Shown piece by piece: positions 1-5,067 of a stretch of 8,236 bases of DNA. The stretch is taken from positions 1 to 8,236 of the forward strand of contig RPYR01000178.1 of assembly GCA_008671285.1 (NCBI GenBank). Reading direction: 5' to 3'. A program made the position numbers and the translations under genes. Numbering within the stretch: the first letter of the stretch is position 1; each line of letters starts with the position of its first letter. The notes beneath the pieces were generated by a model. That model saw nothing but the letters and a program-made list of their open reading frames with translations. It was not told the origin of the DNA and made no database searches. The DNA is from Collinsella aerofaciens. GTDB taxonomy: Bacteria > Actinomycetota > Coriobacteriia > Coriobacteriales > Coriobacteriaceae.

Positions 1-240
1 CAAAACGCGGCCGCTTACTTTATCGGCAACATGGCCAATGACAAGTGAGCCGATAACGCTCACCACGGTGGAGATGGCATTGGAGATGTTGTACTGCGCA
101 AGCGTGATCCCGAGGTCGCTGACGATGAGCGGCTGAAACAGGCTCATGCAGTTAACGAAAATCGTGTAACACGTGGCCATGATCACAAAGCCGGAGGCCA
201 CCACGAGCCAGCCGGGGAAGAACTTACGTTGCTGGGACAT
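1..240 (-). CDS. MFS transporter, N-terminal 80 residues (3' end outside window)
   Basis: This is the start of a major facilitator superfamily permease; the reading frame is open from the ATG at 240 to the left edge of the window. Residues 8-31 (GWLVVASGFVIMATCY and following) form a first hydrophobic helix and residues 48-68 a second. They are followed by GHVADKVSGRV at 69-79, which matches the MFS motif A loop between helices 2 and 3 (G-x-x-x-D-x-x-G-R). The start is supported by AAGGA five bases upstream of the ATG. The GW-x-V-V N-terminus is reminiscent of oxalate/formate-antiporter-like MFS proteins, but 80 residues cannot fix a substrate. The gene begins 40 bp after the amidohydrolase stop codon, on the same strand with no terminator between them, so the two are probably co-transcribed and the permease may move the substrate or product of that enzyme. 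Confidence 0.85.
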   Translation of the reverse strand, partial: MSQQRKFFPGWLVVASGFVIMATCYTIFVNCMSLFQPLIVSDLGITLAQYNISNAISTVVSVIGSLVIGHVADKVSGRVL

Positions 241-280
241 ACTGTTCCTTTTTTAAACAAACGAGTAGCAAGATTGGGCG

Positions 281-1576
281 CTACCGGTGGTCGGCGATGT
301 AGCCCAAAGCGACAGCGGTATAGGCCGCGGCGCCAAGGGGAAGCTCGGCATCGCTAAAACGTGCCTTGGGATGGTGCTGAGCAAAATGCTCGTCCGTATC
401 AGTCACGGCAGCGCCCACGGTAAAGTACGCGCTCGGGATCTCGCTCGAGATAAGCGCAAAGTCCTCGCTCGCCATGGCATGGAACAGCGGCAGGAAGGCG
501 GCCTTGGGCAGCACCGCGCCCACGTAGCCAAGCGACGCCTGGGTCATGTCGTCATCGAGTACGAGCGGGGGAACATCCGAGAGCGTCTCGATAGTAGCCG
601 GCGTACGATAGGTCGTGCCAACACCTTTGACGACCTCCGCGATGCGGGTCTTGAGGTGCTCCACGAGCTCGACGTCGAAGCCGCGCAGCGTACCTTCGAG
701 CACGCAGGTATCTGGAATGACGTTGGCCGCTTGGCCACCGGCAAACTTACCCACGGTCAGTGCGACCTCCTTGGCCGCCGGCACCTCGCGGGAGATGAGC
801 TCCTGAAGTGCCAGATGCACGTGCACACCCGCCGTGATGGGGTCGATGCAGATTTCGGGGCTCGAGCCATGGCCGCCCTTGCCCTGCAGCGTGATGCGGA
901 AACCGTACACGCCCGAGAGCGCCGGGCTGCCGTAGAGCACCAGGCCGAGCGGCGACTGGCTATTGACATGCATGGCAAAGGCGACCTGAGGACGCGGGTT
1001 CTGCAGCAGACCGTCGGCGATGGCGGCGCGAGCACCCTCAAAGGTTTCCTCGCCCGGCTGGAACAGCAGCTTAACCGTGGCGTTGGCATCAACAAGCTCT
1101 GCCTCGCGCGCCTTGAGCATACGAGCCGCACCAAGCAGCGCCGTCGCGTGCATATCGTGTCCGCATGCGTGCATGCAGCCGTTCGTAGAGGCGAAAGGCT
1201 CGCCGGATTCCTCGGCAACGGGCAGGGCATCCATATCGCCACGGAGCATGATGACCGTACCGGCCTGTTCGTCCGTGCAGACGCCATTGCCTTGGGCCGC
1301 GGCGGCACCGGCGCCGACAAGGCCCACAACGCAGGAACCATCAACGAGCGTGGCAAATGGGATGTCCATCTCGGTCAGGCGCGCTTGGATATACGCAGAG
1401 GTCTGTGGGAGGCTATTACCCAGCTCGGGCATCTGGTGGAGATCGTGTCGCCACGCAGCGAGCTCGTCTGCAAAAGCCTGAGCTTCTGCAACAAGACCGT
1501 CACCGATAGCGGTCTGCGCCGCTGCGGTGGCCTTAGGCGCTGATTGCGGTTGAAGATCGGACAAAGCTGGTGCCAT
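281..1576 (-). CDS. M20 family metallo-amidohydrolase (hippurate hydrolase / N-acyl amino acid deacylase type)
   Basis: This is a cytoplasmic zinc- or manganese-type amidohydrolase of peptidase family M20 (M20D branch), which cleaves the amide bond of N-acylated amino acids or similar compounds. In the 431-residue product, GDMDALP lies at 113-119, MHACGHD at 135-141 (ligand Cys138 and His140), the catalytic/ligand pair Glu176-Glu177 in QPGEE, His203 in FAMHV, and His366 in HAMASEDF, so every expected metal or catalytic position is present. KGGHGS (233-238) marks the dimerisation domain inserted in the catalytic domain. I chose the ATG at 1576 over an in-frame ATG at 1630 because GGAGG sits six bases upstream of it, and the upstream extension would run through a palindrome and shows no family similarity. 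The first 30 residues are Ala/Gln-rich and probably flexible. The stretch before GDMDALP (about 85-105, Gly/Ala-rich) is longer than I expect for the family. The substrate cannot be read from the sequence; hippurate, acetylated amino acids and aminobenzoyl-glutamate are all possible. Confidence 0.9.
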   Translation of the reverse strand: MAPALSDLQPQSAPKATAAAQTAIGDGLVAEAQAFADELAAWRHDLHQMPELGNSLPQTSAYIQARLTEMDIPFATLVDGSCVVGLVGAGAAAAQGNGVCTDEQAGTVIMLRGDMDALPVAEESGEPFASTNGCMHACGHDMHATALLGAARMLKAREAELVDANATVKLLFQPGEETFEGARAAIADGLLQNPRPQVAFAMHVNSQSPLGLVLYGSPALSGVYGFRITLQGKGGHGSSPEICIDPITAGVHVHLALQELISREVPAAKEVALTVGKFAGGQAANVIPDTCVLEGTLRGFDVELVEHLKTRIAEVVKGVGTTYRTPATIETLSDVPPLVLDDDMTQASLGYVGAVLPKAAFLPLFHAMASEDFALISSEIPSAYFTVGAAVTDTDEHFAQHHPKARFSDAELPLGAAAYTAVALGYIADHR

Positions 1577-1582
1577 AGATGC

Positions 1583-1587
1583 CCTCC
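1583..1587 (-). promoter_or_regulatory. Shine-Dalgarno that fixes the amidohydrolase start
   Basis: The minus strand reads GGAGG followed by GCATCT and then ATG (1574-1576). This strong site at six-base spacing favours the start at 1576 over the longer in-frame start at 1630. Confidence 0.8.
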
Positions 1588-1606
1588 AGTATCGTTTTTG
1601 CAGCAA

Positions 1607-1628
1607 GCACTTTGATAGCGTAAAGTGC
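1607..1628. promoter_or_regulatory. Perfect 7-bp inverted repeat, candidate operator of the amidohydrolase-MFS unit
   Basis: GCACTTT and AAAGTGC are separated by eight bases (GATAGCGT), a 22-bp dyad about 30 bp upstream of the amidohydrolase start codon. The region between the preceding terminator and this gene is short (about 80 bp), so the dyad must lie in or next to the promoter. No T-run follows on either strand, so it does not look like a terminator. An operator for a dimeric repressor or activator is the natural reading. The regulator is not in the window, and I do not recognise the half-site as belonging to a particular family. No convincing -35/-10 pair could be chosen around it. Confidence 0.45.
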
Positions 1629-1653
1629 AAGGTACTACTTTAAGGGCGAGGCA

Positions 1654-1680
1654 TAAAAAATGCCGCCCCGGGAGGGCGGC
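1654..1680 (-). terminator. Rho-independent terminator after the EamA transporter gene
   Basis: On the minus strand, GCCGCCC pairs with GGGCGGC across a five-base loop (1662-1680) and is followed by ATTTTTTATG. The hairpin starts 12 bp after the transporter stop codon and separates that gene from the amidohydrolase unit. Confidence 0.9.
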
Positions 1681-1692
1681 GCAACAAGTTGT

Positions 1693-2676
1693 TTACAATT
1701 GCGGGCGCGGCTTTCGACGCAAAAAATCGAAGTGAGTCTCGCTCAAGATAATCGACAGGAAGATGAGCGCGAAGCCGGCGAGCAGGCGCGAGGTGAGCGC
1801 CTCCCCCATCAGCAGCACCGAGAACAGCACACCCGAAGGCGACTCCATCGAAAGGAGCAGCGAGCCCGTCGAGGCCGGGACATGCGCCAGGCCGACGTTT
1901 TGGATGAGCAGAGCCGCGCATGTGCAGCCCACCGAGAGAAACGCCATCGCACTGATAAAGCTCGGCGTCCACACGGACAGAGGCGCTTGGGTCTCGAATA
2001 GCAGCGACGTTGCCAGGCTCAGCACGCCGTTGCCCACAAACATCCAAAACGTGATGACGTTGATGTCCATTTTGCGACCGTACTTGGCAGTCACCGCCAT
2101 CTGGATGGCGAAAAAGGCCGCACCCGCCAGCGTAATGACGTCACCGATGTTGAATTCAACGCTATCGAGTGCGACGAGGCCAATGCCCGCTAGGCACAGC
2201 AGCGCGGCACCCAAGTTGTAGCGCGTGAGCTTTTCGCCGCTCAGGAAATAGCTCGCGAACGGTACAAGGATGCAATACGTGCCCGTCAAAAAAGCATTCT
2301 TGCCCGCCGTGGTGTGCGCCAGACCGACTGTCTGCAGGGCGTAGGCGGCCCACATAAGTGCGCCCATGCCAAGTCCGACGATAAGGTTGCGGGCGTTGAG
2401 GTGCGCGATGATGCGCTTGTGGAAGATGAAAAACATGACCAACGCCGCAGGCAGAAAGCGCACGTAGAGCAGTTCGAACACCGGAATGGTGTCGAGCGCG
2501 TCCTTCATGGTCGTAAAGGAGTAGCCCCAGACGACTGCCACCGAAAGCAGCAGGACTTTCCAGAACAGCGGCGAGCGAGCGCCGGCGCCGCGGGAGGTGC
2601 CGCCCGCGCCCAGGTCCTCGCGAGCAACAGGGCTATCGGGCATCATTTCGATATTGTCAGTGGCATGCTGGGCCAT
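1693..2676 (-). CDS. EamA-family (drug/metabolite transporter superfamily) permease
   Basis: This is a ten-helix inner-membrane permease of the DMT superfamily with two EamA repeats, at about residues 36-170 and 178-312. The internal duplication is visible in paired signatures: QTVGLAHTTAGKNAFLTG (125-142) in the first half against QNVGLAHVPASTGSLL (269-284) in the second, and SGEKLTRYNLG (156-166) against MGEALTSRLLAG (300-311), each leading into the last helix of its repeat. The 327-residue length is slightly above the usual size because of a polar, Gly/Ala-rich N-terminal extension of about 35 residues. The ATG at 2676 is preceded by GAGGA at six-base spacing; a second in-frame ATG pair at residues 11-12 lacks as good a site. 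The gene stands alone between two terminators, so it is probably monocistronic. EamA proteins export or import amino acids, metabolites or drugs, and the substrate cannot be inferred here. Confidence 0.9.
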   Translation of the reverse strand: MAQHATDNIEMMPDSPVAREDLGAGGTSRGAGARSPLFWKVLLLSVAVVWGYSFTTMKDALDTIPVFELLYVRFLPAALVMFFIFHKRIIAHLNARNLIVGLGMGALMWAAYALQTVGLAHTTAGKNAFLTGTYCILVPFASYFLSGEKLTRYNLGAALLCLAGIGLVALDSVEFNIGDVITLAGAAFFAIQMAVTAKYGRKMDINVITFWMFVGNGVLSLATSLLFETQAPLSVWTPSFISAMAFLSVGCTCAALLIQNVGLAHVPASTGSLLLSMESPSGVLFSVLLMGEALTSRLLAGFALIFLSIILSETHFDFLRRKPRPQL

Positions 2677-2711
2677 AGGGCATCCTCGCGCTCAATCTGG
2701 GCGTGGTGTCC

Positions 2712-2731
2712 GCACGCGCATGGCTGCGTGC
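2712..2731. repeat. Short inverted repeat in the leader of the EamA gene
   Basis: GCACGC and GCGTGC are separated by eight bases, 35-55 bp upstream of the transporter start codon. It could be an operator or a small RNA hairpin, but six GC-rich base pairs may arise by chance in DNA of this composition. Confidence 0.2.
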
Positions 2732-2743
2732 CGCCTCATGGTC

Positions 2744-2784
2744 AAATAAAAGCAGGGCGCACCGGACCCCCGGCACGCCCCGCT
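2744..2784 (-). terminator. Probable terminator of the YhgE/Pip operon
   Basis: On the minus strand, a long imperfect hairpin (2751-2784, 15-base arms with three mismatches and a four-base loop) is followed by TTTTATTT. It lies about 95 bp after the stop codon of the second Pip gene and 68 bp before the EamA gene. The long 3' distance is somewhat unusual; the bases between (2785-2877) hold no gene that I can support. Confidence 0.65.
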
Positions 2785-2814
2785 ACTGTAGCAACAACCA
2801 AGCAGCCCGTGCAA
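2785..2814 (-). promoter_or_regulatory. Weak candidate promoter for the EamA gene
   Basis: The minus strand has TTGCAC (2809-2814) and TACAGT (2785-2790) separated by 18 bases. If real, transcription would start near 2778, inside the terminator hairpin, so the hairpin would be part of the EamA transcript or be disrupted by it. The match to consensus is modest and no other promoter was evident between 2677 and 2745. Confidence 0.25.
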
Positions 2815-2877
2815 TTCACTACGCTAAAGCATCGGGTTGGAAGATCTCGATGTTCCGACGGCGTTTACGTTGCTGAA

Positions 2878-5067
2878 CTAAATCAATTTGGTTGACTCCA
2901 GTTTTTCGATGATCCAGTCGTTGGCTTTGATGACCGGGCGGCGGAAGACGACGCCCAGTGCCAGCGACGGAATCAGATAGCTCGCCAGAATGCCTAGCTC
3001 AATCCAGTACTCCATGTGGTACGCACCGGCCATGGCGGCATGCATGGCGTTGATGCCGTGGGTGAACGGCAGGAACGGATAGATCGCCTGGAACACGGGG
3101 CCGGTCATCTCGATGGGGAACGTGCCGCCCGAACCGCCGACCTGCATGACCAGCAGCACGACGGCGAGCGCCTTGCCGATATCGCCAAACGAAACCGTAA
3201 GCGTGTAGACGATATTGGAGAACACGAGACTCGCGACCCAGCCCGCCAGCACAAACTGCAGCGGGTCGTCGCACTGGATGCCAAAGAACAGGATGTCGCC
3301 CGCACACACGAGCGTTGCCTGCAGCAGGGCCAGACCGCCAAAGAACAGGTAGCGGCCCAGGTAGATCTCGTGCAGGCGCACGGGGATGAGCTCGTTGATA
3401 AGCTCATCGTCAACCGAGACCTTCATCATGGCCGCCAGCACAATCGAGCCCACCCAGAGCGACAGAATCGTGTAGAACGGTGCCATGGCCGAACCGTAGT
3501 TGCGGATCGGATAGACCGGCTTGCGATCGAGCGCGACGGGGCCGGAAAGCGACACGGCCAGACCCTCGGGATCATTGCCGATCATCGTCTTGATCGTAGC
3601 GAGGTCATCCGACATCAAGGCGCCGTCGAGCTCGTCCTTAAACGCACTGATCTTGTCCGACGCCTCGCCCAGCTGATCAGAAGCCTTGTTGACCAGCTTT
3701 GCAGCCTTGGAGAGGCCCTTTGCCAGCGAACCGGATGCGTCGGTCAGGCCAACAACAGCACTATCCAGATCGTTCGAAATACCGTTCAGCGAATCCAAAA
3801 CGCCCGAGATGGTCTTCTTGAGCTCCTTTGCCTTGGCCGAAAACGTAGAGTCGTAGTCAGTCTTGGCGCCCGAGATACCAGCCTTGGCATCCGCGATTGC
3901 CTGATCGACCTCGGCACGCGACTTATTAACCTCTGCCATGCTGTCAGAGAGAGACTTCGCGGTGGCCGTCAAGTCCTTGGCGTTGTTGCGATACTCCACA
4001 GCAATCCTGCTCAGCGATGTTGCCACAGACTTGAGGCTGTCCTGGAGTTTTTCGTCAGTCACCTGATCGGCAAAGCTGCGGAGCTGGTCGGCCGTGGCGT
4101 CGATATCGTCGGCACGCGTGTTGAGCGCCGCCGCGGCATCGTTGAGCTGGGACACTGTAAGGTCGACATGTTGATTCGCGGCATCAAATGCCTTCGCAAG
4201 CTCGGCGGACACGTTGTCAAACGAGCCCGCGCTTCCGTCAATCGCGGCATTGATGGCGTCGTTGGCGTCCTTCAGCGCTTCCTTGGAATCGCTAATACCG
4301 CTCTTGACATGCTCCATCAGCTGCTTCGTTGACTCATCGACCGTGCCCGTCTGCTTGAGCATGCCGCTCGCCGACGTCAGCGAATCGGACGTGGAGCTCA
4401 AAATGCCCGCCAGCGACGAAGCATTTGCCCGAACGTCTCGCAGGTCCTCAATCGAATCGCCGAGCGTCGAGGACAGGTTGGCGATAAAGTTACCCACCTG
4501 GTCGGTGCTCATGTAATCGAGCAGGCTGGACACCGTCTTAAGACCGATCGTCGTAATGGTCTCGGTAAAAGTTTTGTTAACCTGGCTCTGGACGGCGCTC
4601 GAACCCTTCTCGGTCACGATCTGCGCAATGGCGTTGGCATTCTGATTCTCGTAGAACTCGATATCGGCATGCTTCACGTCGGTCGAGAAAAGCGTCATCA
4701 TGTCAGCGCTAAACGTTTTGGGGATAACGACGGCAGCATAGTACGCGCCCGACTTAACGCCCTCGATAGCCTTTTCGCGATTGTTGAGCACAACCCAATC
4801 GAAGCTCTCGTTGCCGCGTAGGGTGGCGGTCACGTTTTCGCCCACGTTAACCTCGACGGGGATCAAATCGCTCTCGTAACCCTCATCGGTGTTGACCACG
4901 GCGATCTTAAGATTGCCGGTGTTGCCGTACGGATCCCAGCTGCCGGCGATGTTAAACCACGCGTACAGACACGGTACGATAATGAGGCCCATCACGACAA
5001 CCAAGCCGATCACGGAGCGAGACACGTTTTGGACATCGCGCTTAAACAGATGCAGGATGTTCTTCAT
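2878..5067 (-). CDS. YhgE/Pip-type membrane protein, second gene of a tandem pair
   Basis: This 729-residue protein belongs to the YhgE/Pip (phage infection protein) family. It has a short cytoplasmic N-terminus with FKRDVQN (8-14), one membrane helix at about 18-40, then the family signature YAWFNIAGSWDPYGNT (35-50) and IAVVNTDEG (55-63), and YYAAVVIPKTFS (109-120). Residues about 150-490 form a Ser/Ala-rich, heptad-like coiled-coil ectodomain. Residues 538-543 (MAPFYT) begin the C-terminal ABC-2-like membrane domain, with helices at about 541-560, 582-606, 612-634, 639-658 and 699-718. Between helices five and six lies GGSGGTFPIEM (654-664), the family's conserved loop. Known relatives are Lactococcus Pip and Bacillus YueB (phage receptors) and EsaA of type VIIb secretion; the physiological role is unsettled. 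No ATPase or WXG100 gene is present in the window. The start directly abuts the upstream stop and is preceded by a near-perfect Shine-Dalgarno, so the two genes are translationally linked. Confidence 0.9.
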   Translation of the reverse strand: MKNILHLFKRDVQNVSRSVIGLVVVMGLIIVPCLYAWFNIAGSWDPYGNTGNLKIAVVNTDEGYESDLIPVEVNVGENVTATLRGNESFDWVVLNNREKAIEGVKSGAYYAAVVIPKTFSADMMTLFSTDVKHADIEFYENQNANAIAQIVTEKGSSAVQSQVNKTFTETITTIGLKTVSSLLDYMSTDQVGNFIANLSSTLGDSIEDLRDVRANASSLAGILSSTSDSLTSASGMLKQTGTVDESTKQLMEHVKSGISDSKEALKDANDAINAAIDGSAGSFDNVSAELAKAFDAANQHVDLTVSQLNDAAAALNTRADDIDATADQLRSFADQVTDEKLQDSLKSVATSLSRIAVEYRNNAKDLTATAKSLSDSMAEVNKSRAEVDQAIADAKAGISGAKTDYDSTFSAKAKELKKTISGVLDSLNGISNDLDSAVVGLTDASGSLAKGLSKAAKLVNKASDQLGEASDKISAFKDELDGALMSDDLATIKTMIGNDPEGLAVSLSGPVALDRKPVYPIRNYGSAMAPFYTILSLWVGSIVLAAMMKVSVDDELINELIPVRLHEIYLGRYLFFGGLALLQATLVCAGDILFFGIQCDDPLQFVLAGWVASLVFSNIVYTLTVSFGDIGKALAVVLLVMQVGGSGGTFPIEMTGPVFQAIYPFLPFTHGINAMHAAMAGAYHMEYWIELGILASYLIPSLALGVVFRRPVIKANDWIIEKLESTKLI

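Noticed and set aside
287..1543. Long plus-strand open frame (418 codons) opposite the amidohydrolase gene
   Set aside because: It is rich in Arg, His, Gly and Ala, as expected of an antisense shadow of a GC-rich gene; it has no recognisable domain, and the minus-strand frame holds all M20 motifs.
1577..1630. Longer amidohydrolase N-terminus starting at 1630
   Set aside because: The added 18 residues lie over the dyad and promoter region, and the internal ATG at 1576 has a much better ribosome site.
2712..2784. Guanidine or other riboswitch ahead of the EamA transporter
   Set aside because: The hairpin loops do not show the ACGR loops of mini-ykkC nor any other riboswitch core that I can recognise.
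3016..4332. Plus-strand open frame (438 codons) opposite the second Pip gene
   Set aside because: Composition is Arg/His/Leu/Val shadow-like, with no ribosome site or recognisable motif; the Pip frame explains the region.
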